NCBI GenBank assembly: GCA_032718475.1
Contig: JAUCBJ010000738.1
Location: forward strand, 1 to 54,695
Direction of reading: 5' to 3'
Length of the DNA stretch: 54,695 nt
Source of the DNA: Nemertoderma westbladi
Taxonomy: Eukaryota; Xenacoelomorpha; Nemertodermatida; Nemertodermatidae
Shown: positions 1 to 11,763 of the stretch, piece after piece
Numbering within the stretch: position 1 is the first letter of the stretch
Layout of the letters: each line of letters opens with the position of its first letter
Notes under the pieces: model-generated
Told to the model about the DNA's origin: nothing
The model's input: only the letters and a program-made list of their open reading frames with translations
The model's database searches: none
Position numbers and translations under genes: made by a program

Positions 1-2593
1 CATTGACTGAAAGTTGTAATGACTTCCACACTGCATCCACGTTAAGTGAAATGGAAGAACAAAGATACAGTACCAAGTTGCTATTATCTTTTATGATAGG
101 TACTAAGGGCATAGCGCCGTAGCCGTCGCAATTTTGTAAGTTTGGGATAATTTTCGGCCACAATCTCATTTGGGACGAGTTGAACTGTACCGGATTTCCA
201 ACTACAGTACCTATTACAGGTTCGGGTATATTTGGGTGGTTGTTAAGTGGTTCAACAACGGCATCACCCTGGTCAGCCAACAAAACTGGTGACTGAACGC
301 GGTCGCAAACTACGTTCCCCAGAGAAACTTGCTCTAAAACCTGGTCAATCTGATCATCAGGAAGTGATCCAATATGTTCCGGATCATTTTCCTGAATATG
401 TTCCAGATTAGGAACAGTCACAGTCCCTAACTGGTCCCGTAGTGCTAAAGCACTTGATAGAGGTACTGCAGTACCTTTGGATAGGGCGGAGAACAGTCCC
501 TGTAAATCCAAAGGTTTAAGAACATTAATAAATTGCTCCATTGTCTGCTCAGACAACTGACCGTTATTTACAAGATTGTAAAGTAGGGCCAGGCAATCTG
601 GGCGAGTTTGGAGCAATAATGATTCTAACTGCCCCACTCTCTCGTCTGTGACATCAAAACGTCGATCAGTGGAGAGAGTGAAGCTGGTCATACCGGAATA
701 CGCTCCCTGTTCCTCCCACATCTGGTAGGTGTGGGAAGCGTATCCGGCTTTGGCTGTCCGAAATGTTCTCGGAACAAAGACTGCAGAACCAAGGCGGTCG
801 GGAATTGTGCAGGGGAAACTCCCTACAACAGGGTTTGGTGGGACGTGTACGTAGCGAAGAGTATTGCCACCCTTATGTAGTTTACACACACGGATACACA
901 ATCCCTCTTCGTTGGATATCGTAACTGACGGCGCAACTTGGAAAATTTCGAGGAAACTTACTGTCTCCATCCAATCAGGACGCATATATTTCAGATGTTT
1001 AGAGCAGTAGACAGTGAAGTCGGGGACGACTTCATTTAATATCGCCGCCAATGATATTGGTTTGGAGAATTCTAGAAACTCGTGACAGCCATAAACACAC
1101 CTAACCGAACAACTTGGGTGTCGATTAAGTGCGGCTATGAGTCTCACGAGTTTCATCGAGTTGATGTCATCTAGAAACACCGAGATATCAGTGGTAATAT
1201 CTCTGAAATATGGTGGCGGCGTTTCTATGGTGACATCAACTAATGAGTGGTGCATTTGGGACACTGAAGGCAACCACGATTCCCGCAAGGATGTTGTGAT
1301 GAATTTCCACGGATGAAAATCATCAACCACACCTTTAACGGAAAGGAGGTGCCAGAGAACAGAGGGCCACATGAACTGCCATTGGCGGGCGGAGGATTTA
1401 TTATATTTTGTGGTCAAATATACAGCGCATAATGTACATAATATTGTATATGCGTCCGCAGAATGTTTATGAATATGGCGGAAATGTTTAGTAAATGCCA
1501 CGGAACTTCTGAGTATATACCCGAGGTCTATATCATTGGAAGGTAGAGCCCAACGAAAACAATTCTGGCACATTAAAATTTCTGTGCTGTGTGTTAATGG
1601 TTGCTGTACCATCGCAATATCTGACTCATTTGTGTTCAATGTGGTTATAGAGCGCACTGTTTGGATGGCTCTATGTGACGTGCAATACATAGAATTATGT
1701 GAAACGAGTGTATTGTTACATATTATACAATATTTACGCCTTTCTAGAGGCTGGTTGGATAATTGTGATTCACCTGGAATTACCTCTCCATCCGACGCAA
1801 AGTCGTCAATATCATCATCATCTGATAAATCAAATGATGACGATGAATCATCGGTCAATGATGTTCTTATACTCCCATCATCACTGTCACTAGCATTACA
1901 TTCTATAGTAGCTGACGCTACACTGAGACTGGTAGATGTATTAGTTACCGGGTTTCGTTTATCCCATCTCTTTTGATGGGCTTTGCAATAATCGGAATGT
2001 GTACTACAAAAGCGACTACATAATTGACAGCGGTCAACAAGGATGCCCTGAGTGGCGGACTCATTCTGGTATGTCGGAAAAGATTCGTCCGCGACGTCAC
2101 TGTCTGGATATTCCAAACTGGATTCCGACTCAAATCCAGTTTTGTAATAGTTATCGGGAGAAATAATTGGATACTGGATACTATTTATACTATGGTCAGT
2201 ATTGGTTGGTAAGACTACGTTCACTTCCGGTTGTTCTATTTGGCTATTTGTTTCGAGGCCAATGATATTAATTAATTCGTCAGAATCAAAGCCGGTTGGT
2301 AATGTTATACCAGGTTGGGAAGTCGAAACAACCTGGTTAATACTTACGTCAGAGTCAGTGTCTGTTGGTAACATGACCTGTACCTCACGTGGTACTATCT
2401 GGCTACTAGTGATAATTTGGGGATCGTTGGCGTTTGATAGAGGAATCTCGCTGTTTATGGATGACGTACCAACAGCAGACAATTCACAGCGGTCGCAAAC
2501 TTCGGATAAACCCGACCGTTCGTTCGATATAATGCATTGGCATTTGGAACATTTGTTTATATGTCGTTTTCGTTTTTTGGACACGAAAGGCAT
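1..2593 (-). CDS. Large unrecognised Cys-rich protein, N-terminal 864 codons (open at left edge)
   Basis: An uninterrupted frame runs from the ATG at 2593-2591 to base 1 and leaves the window, so length and C-terminus are unknown. The start follows a basic stretch (MPFVSKKRKRH). Paired cysteines follow: C15/C18 with C33/C36, then RCQLCSRFC...DYCKAH near residues 188-206, a similar YCIICNN...MYCTSH cluster, and a CQNCFRW...HFRHIHKH cluster. These look like zinc-binding knuckles, the middle two being repeats of one another. Between them lies a Ser/Asp-rich acidic stretch (FDLSDDDDIDDF). The later part is globular, with motifs WPSVLWHLL, VRCVYGCHEFL and YCSKHLKYMRPDW. No catalytic signature is recognisable. 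Clean codons over 2.6 kb argue for a real or recently active gene. It could belong to an unclassified mobile element or be a host gene; I cannot name a family. Confidence 0.8.
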   Translation of the reverse strand, partial: MPFVSKKRKRHINKCSKCQCIISNERSGLSEVCDRCELSAVGTSSINSEIPLSNANDPQIITSSQIVPREVQVMLPTDTDSDVSINQVVSTSQPGITLPTGFDSDELINIIGLETNSQIEQPEVNVVLPTNTDHSINSIQYPIISPDNYYKTGFESESSLEYPDSDVADESFPTYQNESATQGILVDRCQLCSRFCSTHSDYCKAHQKRWDKRNPVTNTSTSLSVASATIECNASDSDDGSIRTSLTDDSSSSFDLSDDDDIDDFASDGEVIPGESQLSNQPLERRKYCIICNNTLVSHNSMYCTSHRAIQTVRSITTLNTNESDIAMVQQPLTHSTEILMCQNCFRWALPSNDIDLGYILRSSVAFTKHFRHIHKHSADAYTILCTLCAVYLTTKYNKSSARQWQFMWPSVLWHLLSVKGVVDDFHPWKFITTSLRESWLPSVSQMHHSLVDVTIETPPPYFRDITTDISVFLDDINSMKLVRLIAALNRHPSCSVRCVYGCHEFLEFSKPISLAAILNEVVPDFTVYCSKHLKYMRPDWMETVSFLEIFQVAPSVTISNEEGLCIRVCKLHKGGNTLRYVHVPPNPVVGSFPCTIPDRLGSAVFVPRTFRTAKAGYASHTYQMWEEQGAYSGMTSFTLSTDRRFDVTDERVGQLESLLLQTRPDCLALLYNLVNNGQLSEQTMEQFINVLKPLDLQGLFSALSKGTAVPLSSALALRDQLGTVTVPNLEHIQENDPEHIGSLPDDQIDQVLEQVSLGNVVCDRVQSPVLLADQGDAVVEPLNNHPNIPEPVIGTVVGNPVQFNSSQMRLWPKIIPNLQNCDGYGAMPLVPIIKDNSNLVLYLCSSISLNVDAVWKSLQLSVN

Positions 2594-5500
2594 TTTGATT
2601 TTAGAAAGGATTTAGACCCTTCACCACAGATACTCAGATTTAATAGTTTAATGTAATATTAGACTTACAGTACGCCTACACATATATGTTTTATATTGTA
2701 ATTAACAACAAATAAGGCAAAATTAACCCAATTGATCCAAGTAAATATCCTACAGTACAAACAAACATTTACATTTACAAATAAACATTTAAACAGTAAC
2801 AATAAACATAAACATTTAAACTTTTAAACAGTAACAATAAACATGAAACATTAACAATAAACAAACATTTCCAATATTTAATTAAATAATTCGTATACTT
2901 ATTTATATTCAGTTGAATATTCGATATATTCAGTAAAGTTCCACGCTTGTCCCACAGCAGACTTAACTGGATCCAAGCAGAATGTAAACTTTATCTTCAA
3001 CAGACTTACTGTATAACAGGTTCGTCGTGGAAATATGAATATATCTGAAAAGTAAATAAAATTAATGTAAACGATTAAACGATGGTGGTAAAGTAAAAGG
3101 TTAATTAGATTAACTAGTTAAGGATGGAAAGGCAGTATATACAGTACCAACTGTATAATGAAAGTAATTTTACCGGTACAGTAGGTAGGCCTACAGTACG
3201 TACTGTAATTTATTATTGGCGTATTCAAATAAATTGATTTCCGTCTAATTGAGTCGACGTAATTCGCAGGGAAAATGTTGTTCCCGTCGCTAATAGATAC
3301 TGAGTTTTAATTGATAAGATAATTACCGGTAGACCTAATGTTTGTTATGTTGATGATAACTATAATAATATTACGTGTTATAATAATTTATTTATATACT
3401 ACTGTCAGACTGTACTAACGGTATCAGCTTATTATGCAGAATAAATCAGCAGGCCATTTGCAAGCATTGGTGATATACTTTTATTTAGTTGAAGAATCAT
3501 CCGAAGAATCTTTAGGTTAGGTTCAACCTCCTTGTTAGGTTCAACGTTAGGTCCAACCTCCTTATAAACACTGTGTGATTATTAAGCACTGAAAGAAAAA
3601 TATTGCACAATACAGTACTTATACAGTATACAGAATAATTCATTAGATATGGAAAGTGACGAAATAAATGTCGACCTACAGTATAATACATAGGCTTATA
3701 CAGCATTATACCATCGAATATGCAGGTTAATTGTTATCTGTATCGCAAGCATTTATCATACCGAACTGCGTACATCAATTAATAAAATCTAATAATTTAT
3801 TGTCACGATATTTTCACCCCTTGAAATTTATTACATAAAGTACAATATAGGCCTAAATTACAGTTCGAGTTCGGTATTAGTTATAGGCCTAGTATGAGTT
3901 TATATTTAGTAAAACAACTTTTCAATGTGATTCCACCCACATGTGTGTAATTATTATTAAGATACTGTCTGACTGTATGGGAGACCTACGATATTGTTGA
4001 AAGACAGTAGCGGTTGGCATAAGGTACAAGAACAAACTAAACGTGATTAACAAACCTGTTTGTTATACTTTGTTACAATAATCTATCATCTGTTTCTATA
4101 ACATCTGTAACATCTGTTTCTATAACATCTGTTTCTGTATCTGTAATCGTTATGGGCGGAGAGACGAAGAGTAAGCGATGAGACGTAGTACGCTAATCGA
4201 CATTACGACATACTGAATTCGTTTAAATCGTCCGCGACCGCTATACTTCTTACCAATGACCAATCTATTTGTTTGATTAATTTGTCTGTTTGTTAACCCC
4301 TGTCATCAGGTATAATTGGCCAAGTGATACTGTCTGACTGTAGTACTAAGTAAAACAATGACAACAGATGTTACCGATAGCGAAACTCATTAATTGCCTA
4401 TCTTAAATAATAATTCAGGTTAAAAACACTTAAAATTTAAGAAACAAAACGTATCCAACCCTTTTGGGCGCCAAAGTAAAAGATACTGTACATACAGTAA
4501 CTACTGATTGCAGCAACTACACCGGCAGACCGGTACCGCTACCGGTAAGCGCTACCAAAATCAGACGGCCAGACTGTCAGGCAGGCTGAAATACTTTTAG
4601 TACCGCGGTAGTAAATGCCACCGGCTTGGTCCTATACCAGGAACCGGTCATCAACTATCTGACCATCTGTTAGTCCACTTATATCAGTTATGCTACTATC
4701 AGACTATGGTAAGATGGAGGTTAAGTAGCCCAACCATAAATACTTCCAGTATTATAATTGCCACTGTTTGTACAGCCTGACAGCTGTTACTGTAATCACT
4801 AATCAATGTTCAGGCCCCTGTTTCAGTAGGCCTATATCAGTTACTGGTATTCAAATAGCGCTACCAGATTGCCAGAAATACTTTCAGTATTAAAAGTCAA
4901 CTGTACTGTTTGTACCGCTGTAGCTGTATTCACCAGTCATGTTTAGTACCGGTATAAAAACTTTCAGTTTTAAGTCATAACTTTTTAGTCAAGCGTTTCC
5001 GATACCGCGGGTAGGCCTATTAAAACACCCAGTTAAGTCAAACAGCAAACGCTTCTGAACTAAATTAAACTTTAGTATACCTGACTGGCTGAAGGTAAGT
5101 TAATTCTTAGTGAAAATAATTAAAACTACAGTAGCCAGAAAATGAATTACCGGTATTTATTTGAGTAGTAGTCTTCTAATACCGGTTAGGTATTTTCCTA
5201 TCTCAAAGTGAACTAGTTATTCAGTACTGTACACCTTGGCTTAGCTGGTAGCGACACATACCACTGACATATTATTGTTGCGGTAGTGGAAAATATGTTT
5301 CAATTTAATGTCCCACGGCAACCGTCATATAATTTTCATATTTATTCTTTAAATAACCGAATGGTTATAAACAAGTGTAAGTACAAGCGTAATGGATTTT
5401 AGATTGAAATCAGAAATAGTAAGCTACCGGTAATTAAATTTTACGACTACAGTATGAACAGTTCATTCAAATAATTCAAATAAATATTAAATTAGATAGA

Positions 5501-5642
5501 TACTGTATATTAAATTATGTATTACTTAAGCAGTTAATGCGTTTAATTATTTTCTAAAGTGACTAAATATTTTGGTATTAAAGTAATATAACCATTAATT
5601 ACTGCAGTAATTAAAGATTAAATAATTCATTCAGTAGTGAGG
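2594..5642. other. AT-rich spacer between two divergent unrecognised genes
   Basis: No convincing coding region is seen. The stretch holds A/T-rich cryptic repeats around 2740-2880 (words such as AACAGTAACAATAAACAT recur), a short run of repeated ATCTGTTTCTATAAC words near 4084-4140, and many copies of TACAGTA, TAGGCCTA and ACCGGTA. Because the flanking frames point away from each other, the spacer should hold both promoters, but no TATA box or initiator can be assigned with confidence. Confidence 0.5.
4739..4965. repeat. Diverged direct repeat, ~148 bp period
   Basis: About 75 bases starting AAATACTTCCAGTATTA at 4739 recur in diverged form starting AAATACTTTCAGTATTA at 4887. Both go on with ACTGTTTGTAC, a GCTGT word and a CA(A/G)T(C/G)ATGTT end. 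A weaker third trace lies upstream near 4590. This is an old tandem duplication of unknown origin. Confidence 0.45.
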
Positions 5643-6812
5643 ATGGATCGAATAAACAATCGGCGTCGGGTTTCTATACAAGAAGTGGTACAAGGGTACC
5701 AATCGAAACTGTATGTTCCTAATCAGACGGTACTGATGGGAGTTATTCTTATGATTGCCCGGGTAGAACGCCTCCTCCCCTACGTACGTGTGGGGCGAAT
5801 GCCAGGGTTCGGAGGTGGTGGGTCTGCTCCACCTAAGCAGGCCAAGAAAGAGGGAGCCTTTGACCGGGAGGTAGTGCTTGGAGATCTAGACTCAGACCTA
5901 TGTTTTACAATCTTTACCCGCGATTCTAACCATTCTCGCAATCTATTTCTCCATCGCGAGGTAAAACTTGGAGGGGTGGTCCAAATCTGTGATCCTATAT
6001 TTACAGGAGATTACCTCCACCACTCTTTGGATAATCCTATTATAAATACACATTCTCCACTACTTCCTGCTATTGTTCAAAGTCAGTGTCTATACTCTTT
6101 GCCTCTAGATATGTCCTCCAAGGAAGAAATGGCGTACCACCATTTTCGCCTGGTGGGGGAGAAACTGCGGTTTGACATTCCCCAGATAGTGGGACCTACC
6201 TGCTCCGGATTTCTCTGTGATAGGAGAAAGGCAACGATGCAGTGCTGCTGCATCGACAAGGTGTCTACAGAAGGATGGGCATTGGCTGCTGTGGTGGTTG
6301 CTCTAACCAGCGATCATCTGATACCATTCGAGAATGGTGATTTGTGGCAGAGCTTGGGTTTGACAAATTTGTTTTTGTCAAGTCAGGCTTTGACACTGCC
6401 CCGCTCACGGTTCGATAGCAATAACCTACGTGAGAACATAACTAAAATGGCTACGGCTATCAATGAGCAAGGGGGTTTCACCATCTCGGGGTGGTACAAG
6501 TGTGGCAAAGCTGCCACAGATGATATTATATTATCTGTGCACGATATGCACATAGCTGCCATATCACCATCCGTTGCCCTCCAGCAGACAAACTTGTCGA
6601 TGCAGTATTTGCCAGCTGCGCCTTCCTTTACTCCTGTTATTGCGGTCCAACCACGAACCGTGATTGTGAGCCCAGCAGATTCTGCCACTGCCAGAGCCCG
6701 GGCTATTGCTGCGGTCACTTCGGCTACCACCACCTCTACTACTTCTACTACCACTTCGACTAATACGAGTACCACATCCGCTACTACTACCGGCACTTCT
6801 GCATCATCCTAG
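5643..6812 (+). CDS. Unrecognised 389-residue protein with Ser/Thr tail
   Basis: The frame is clean from ATG 5643 to a TAG at 6812. A GTG two codons earlier is also in frame, but ATG is preferred. Residues about 80-140 read like a beta-rich barrel (LGDLDSDLCFTIFTRDSN, then NLFLHREVKLGGVVQICDP), which suggests an OB-like fold; that is inference from hydrophobic alternation only. Further motifs are VGPTCSGFLCDRR, a CCC cluster (MQCCCIDK), and a region near residue 280 with GGFTISGWYKCG. The last ~40 residues are almost pure Thr/Ser and probably disordered. The gene diverges from the large Cys-rich frame at 2593, about 3 kb away, and codon quality is similar. No signal peptide or membrane segment is evident. 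I have a weak memory of uncharacterised proteins with the SGWYK-type motif, but no function is known to me. Confidence 0.7.
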   Translation: MDRINNRRRVSIQEVVQGYQSKLYVPNQTVLMGVILMIARVERLLPYVRVGRMPGFGGGGSAPPKQAKKEGAFDREVVLGDLDSDLCFTIFTRDSNHSRNLFLHREVKLGGVVQICDPIFTGDYLHHSLDNPIINTHSPLLPAIVQSQCLYSLPLDMSSKEEMAYHHFRLVGEKLRFDIPQIVGPTCSGFLCDRRKATMQCCCIDKVSTEGWALAAVVVALTSDHLIPFENGDLWQSLGLTNLFLSSQALTLPRSRFDSNNLRENITKMATAINEQGGFTISGWYKCGKAATDDIILSVHDMHIAAISPSVALQQTNLSMQYLPAAPSFTPVIAVQPRTVIVSPADSATARARAIAAVTSATTTSTTSTTTSTNTSTTSATTTGTSASS

Positions 6813-9800
6813 TCTATTTTCATTCTTTATACAGTAGATAGAATTACCGCGAAATAGGAAAATACTGTATTTCTGTATTTATTTTACGTATGATATTGTA
6901 CAGTATATTTATAATTACTAAGTAAACATAGGTCAGTTTAGTCTACAACGCCCACCTCCAGGCTATTGTATTGTCTCTCTGGCCTTCATACATCTGGAAC
7001 TGATACCCCCACCCCCTGCATTCCCGACACAACAGTAAGTGATTATTACAGTATAACAATAATTGTGAAATCATAACAAAATGTTATTATTTCATATCTA
7101 GATGTATTTGATTGTAATCATGTTAAATATTTGTGTGAGATAGATATAAATTATGATTCAATATTATATAACTTATATGCAATATAAATACATTCGCATT
7201 CCAATTAATTAAACAATAACACGCAATGCTAACCAATATTGATGGATTGGCACGAATTTATTTTATAAATTCGTGGCCATCCATTTCTTCCCTAATCTTG
7301 ATTTCCATATTTAATTTTTTAGCAACCCATTACATTAATTATATAAAAAGAATTATTATTCTGTTACAGGAAATAGAAAAATAACGAATCATAAGTGTTT
7401 CAATTATTTTATTATCATTTTACTGAAATTAATAAATTGATTACTATTAATTCATTTTAATTTACTTTAAATTTTGAAAGCAACTTGTGAAATATTTAAT
7501 TTGTACTTTTTAATATGTATTATGTACGTTACTATACATGTAGAATTCTACTGTATCTACGATTGCGTTGTTTTGCTTGTTCTCTTCATTTGCCATTTAC
7601 CATAACTGCATAACCACTAATACTATAGAAAATAGTGAAATAAAAATATACTGTGTATTTGTGCATTACTTTTCAGGCTAATTGAAATATAACACATACA
7701 CTGTTTCTGTGTTTTTTATTGACACAAACATATCGATAACGCACATTACCAATTTATATGTACATTATACTGTACTGTAGTTTCGTTACTGTACAGTATT
7801 CGTTTCGGGACAAGTATGGCCTATTTATGTGTCGCGAATTACAGACGCATGTACACTGATGTGACAATGTAACTTATGTTCTGCTTTATATAGTGTGCGA
7901 TGGGTACTGTACTGTATGTGCTGTCTATAAACGAACAGATGTTTATATTTAATTACTTCAACTATTGAATTGCAGCCGCGCCGCTTTGTCTATTATGTAA
8001 CTGACGTCAGGGTGGTTGGTTGGCAGTCGAGACCCAGTGTGTAAAGAGTAAAACTCACTCGCGACGTTCAGGGCGCTAGTCGCATGATGTTAATATATAA
8101 TTACCAGTAACTGAGCAACTCAACTGACCACTCGTGGAACCCCACATCAAACTCTGCCGTCCCTACAACTATCCCTTCCGACCCAGGTAGGGTGGGGCTA
8201 TTTCAAAATACAAAATTCAACATCAAAATTTATCCCTCTCCTGGGGAAAGTCGACGCTAAAATCAGCTGATTGCTTCCAAAAGTTAAACTATAATTCTGC
8301 TGTTGCTACTATTAACTTTTTTGTATTAATTAATAATTAACATAGTTAATTAGACTAAACTAAATATTATTCGTGGAGGAGGGATTTGCTCAATCCCCCC
8401 CCCCCCCCCCCACCCCATTTGCCTTACCCAACACCAGTAACCGTGGGAACCGGAACTATGTATATATTTCTCCGACTTCGACTCCTGGCCGACGAGTGCG
8501 CTCTACATTCTTTCGCTTACGTTCCAGAATCGGATTACCTACCTCTGGATAACGCGTTGACTAACTACTAAACTAGTCAGTGGTGTTATCGGTAGAGTTT
8601 AAGTCCTACTGTATTACTCAGTCTGGCTGGACACGCGAGGTATTTATTCACAACAGCGACTGGGGGATAGTGTAAGAGGTCGGGAAATATCACGCGAGTT
8701 ACTTTATTTATATGTCGTATTTTTTGTGTAATTCTTTTTTTATATTTGCGTTCGATTATTTGCGTTGTATTATTTCAGTAGATTTCAATAAAGTTCTCTT
8801 AGTTTAGTGAATATTTTAGCAGTCATTACGTTTCGATGGCTGTGTGTCAGGTAAGCTCATATTAATGCCAGGTTCTATTATTGCCGTAGAGAAAATTTGT
8901 TTAAGGTGCCAGTTGGAGTATTTATTTACGATATTAATTATTATGTACAATGGCATTTGAAGACAAGCGTATGATACTGTATCTTTAGTGGCGCAATAGA
9001 AATTATAAATAGGCCTACAATAGTGTACTAGCATGTTCTTAAGATATGTAATGAAGGGCAAACAACATACAGTTTTCTACAGTTTACACACAGTTACCCT
9101 TCATACAGTTTAGTAATGAACGTCGCCATCAACACATTTATATTGTCAGTCAGTCTTAATATTTTATCATGCTTAGTATCTCAGCTATTACCGGTATTCA
9201 ACTGGTCGGTGAAATTTGTTATTCGTGTTGCAATAGGAAGTTTTGAGAATTACAGCCAATTTCACACAGAGAGGTTTACCCGAGGTTTCACACTGGATAA
9301 TATACGTATTTGGCCTGAAGTAAAACTATACGATAAGGTTTGCAATATGTTATATACTGTAGTAGGGCCTACTAATAGAAATACAGTAGCCTTATATACT
9401 GTAGTTCTTTATGCGATTTTTGATGGTAACTGCTTTAAAGTGACAATGGGCTGAACCAATGGATTTAGTTCACGTTTTCAATTTGAAGGTACAATAATTG
9501 GTACTACTTAATTCTTAGTAGAGGGGAAAATATTAACAAACCTCTTTCATTGGGTGAATCTTTCTATTTTTAAAGGAACTGTTCATATTACGATGTTCTT
9601 TACTATTATGTCTATTTATGCAATAAATGATATTGGGACGTTGCTATTGTGAATGTTAAGATTGTGAATGTGAAGATTGTGAAAGTCAAGATTGTCAATG
9701 GTGGTTTATTTTATTTTATTTTTGTTAAAATTTAAACACGTTAAATTCTTAAATATAGTATTGTTAAGTTCCGTTCTGTTCTGTTTTATCATTTTTATTT

Positions 9801-10084
9801 ATTTTTATACCAAATCTGTGTTCATTCGTCTATCACTATTCGAAATCGGTGGTATTTTCATAATGTTAGAATACCTGCTATCTTCGGGAGTTTGCCATAA
9901 CAACACAAAGCCCGTTCTGTCGGAATTCCTTCAGTTCATTTTTGGTTAAATATGTACTGTAGTTCATGGATAAAATGTATGAGTCCATTTCAGATGTTTC
10001 ATGGCTCATCGGTCCTTCTGTTAATCTTAATAAAACTGATCCGTTTTAATTATTTAAAAATGTATTGTTGCCTGATTTCGGTTG
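6813..10084. other. Non-coding AT-rich stretch
   Basis: No gene is supported. It includes an imperfect hairpin at 7242-7284, a C-homopolymer at 8395-8411 followed by CACCCC, and numerous TACTGTA/TACAGTA words. Short frames here (8386, 9116, 9692) lack domains and have biased composition, and are treated as chance. Confidence 0.5.
7242..7284. repeat. Imperfect 20-bp inverted repeat, 3-base loop
   Basis: ATGGATTGGCACGAATTTAT, then TTT, then ATAAATTCGTGGCCATCCAT. The arms pair with two or three mismatches. It might be a decayed foldback transposon or a transcript hairpin. No flanking duplication is visible. Confidence 0.5.
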
Positions 10085-11040
10085 CAGTTAAGGTTGCGGT
10101 TTCAACAGAATAATGTAGAACCGCATAAGGATTCTGTTGAAAGGATCCTGCGTGACAACCAATATGGGTTTCATAGGTAAAAATACCCTGGAGCCCATTT
10201 TTTCACTTCGTCGGATCATTGAAGAATTGTCTACGAGGCATCTAGCCGTCAACTTTGTAAAATTCCTTAAGGCCTATGATTGTGCCTCCCGCCCACGCAT
10301 GTTTAAGATACTTCCGGCTTCTGGGGTTTCTGATGATGTAAATGCTGGAATCAACACTAACAACATTTATCTCTAATCAGATGGAGAAACCGACCCAGTT
10401 GAAGTATCGTGAGATGTCCATAAAGGTGACACGCGTGCTCCTTTTCTCTTCATTATTGGGCCGGATTATACAGCGAATGTCTCTTAAAGAACATTATACT
10501 GTATAGACGGAAATACAAACAGCCGGTGGTAGTAAAAATAGAGGAAAACCACCAATACACTTTATGGGCCTTCACGTTGCTGATGATTTGGATTTATTAT
10601 AAGAAACATTTGATGACTCACAAAGACTGCTCAGCAGTCTATATCAAACAGCATCCGATGTTGGTCAATTTGTGAAAAAGTCTATTCTAGAGTCTAAGTC
10701 TAAAAAGTCTATAAAAAGTCTAAGTCTATCACCAGTCAGACACCAGAAAGTAAGTCTGTCCACCGTCAGTCATTGTATGGCCTGTTTAGTCATGCTTGAC
10801 TTCTGCTACATAGACTGCAGGATCTTAGATGGGCAAGGTATGGTCTACATTTAATAAACTATCAAGGGAGTGGAAATAACCTGAAATCAGACCTGTGAAA
10901 GTAAGTTTATACCAGGCAGCAGTAGAGCCAGTAGCCGTACTGTTATATGCCAGTCCCTTGGGCTCTTAGAGCAGGGGAATCCTAATTCTGTACTGTACAT
11001 CAGGAAGTTACCGAGGGTTCACAGCATTAATTATATGCTC
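10085..11040 (+). pseudogene. Ancient relic of RTE-like reverse transcriptase
   Basis: Read across several frames, this stretch matches the reverse transcriptase of the better preserved copies at 12.0 and 30.4 kb. The match covers the EPIFSLRRIIEELS block and the FVKFLKAYD block (FVDFVKAFD in the younger copies). It also covers a KGDTRAPFLFII block, and an ADDL motif where the RT active site belongs (FADDL in the young copies), followed by QRLLSSL. Stops and frameshifts are frequent and identity is much lower than between the young copies. It therefore records an older burst of the same lineage. The C-terminal region can be followed to about 11040; neither end has a target duplication I can see. 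Confidence 0.75.
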
Positions 11041-11760
11041 ACTTATAAACGGGACATTGTTCTCATAGTAAATTAAAATTCCGTTTAGGTTACCACCCCC
11101 TCCTCCACCTCCTAATAAACTTAGAATAAAATATATAAGTTCGGGGAATCACTCGGACTTTCTGGTTTGTTGTCTTTCACATGTACCGGTATGTGAAGTT
11201 TGGTTAAAAACGCCATTATTATTACAATTAGGGCAACAGTTAAGTTCCACGCTTGAGGAGGATTGATTAAACATCATATAATATAGTACAGTATGTTTCT
11301 GTATTGTTTATTTACAGGAAAAGGGGCAAGAGCCCTAGCATGGCCTACGGCCTATGCTTACAGCCAAGGCCTACGACCCTACGCCTACCCTAACAGCAAA
11401 CAGCCTGCCTAGGTTCAAGGCAACTATTAAATTACTGAATTATAGATCCTCTCGTACGCGGTACCGATGTGACATCAGTTTAATCCAGAGTATTGGTCCA
11501 GCGTCCAGAGGGCCCACTATACCTACAGTAGAGGATCCCGTAAGGGGGCGGGGACTGATTATGCAGGTGACATAATCTGGCAGAATCTAACATTTAGGCT
11601 GTAAACCAAGGACTACAGGGTAAACCAAGGGCTTCAGTATAGTCCTTGCTGTAAACTGACATGATTGATTATACTGACATTCAATTTTAAATATCCCTCC
11701 TTTCCATTTGTAAACATAATATTTTATTGGTTGTTGCTATGGTAATTATATGGCAAACTT
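11041..11760. other. Non-coding stretch
   Basis: No supported gene. It contains TAGGCCTA-like words clustered at 11338-11400 and a repeated phrase (GTAAACCAAGG, 11600 and 11621). A 73-codon frame at 11354 has no recognisable feature. Confidence 0.4.
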
Positions 11761-11763
11761 TAC

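Noticed and set aside
1536-2615. Plus-strand frames of 146 and 137 codons
   Set aside because: They lie antisense to the long Cys-rich frame, which has far better coding character.
3512-3575. TTAGGTTAGG-like words suggesting telomere repeats
   Set aside because: Only a few irregular copies within a GTTCAACCTCC-containing repeat. Not a telomeric array.
5236-5255. TGGCTTAGCTGG matching a pol III A-box (tRNA or SINE head)
   Set aside because: No B-box (GGTTCGANTCC-like) within the next 80 bases and no cloverleaf.
9116-9949. Plus-strand frames of 112 and 85 codons
   Set aside because: Biased, Ile/Phe-rich composition in AT-rich DNA, with no domain, paralogue or splice context.
11448-11475. TCCTCTCGTAC resembling the complement of the 28S sarcin-ricin loop
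   Set aside because: Only about 11 bases match. Flanking sequence does not follow 28S rRNA.
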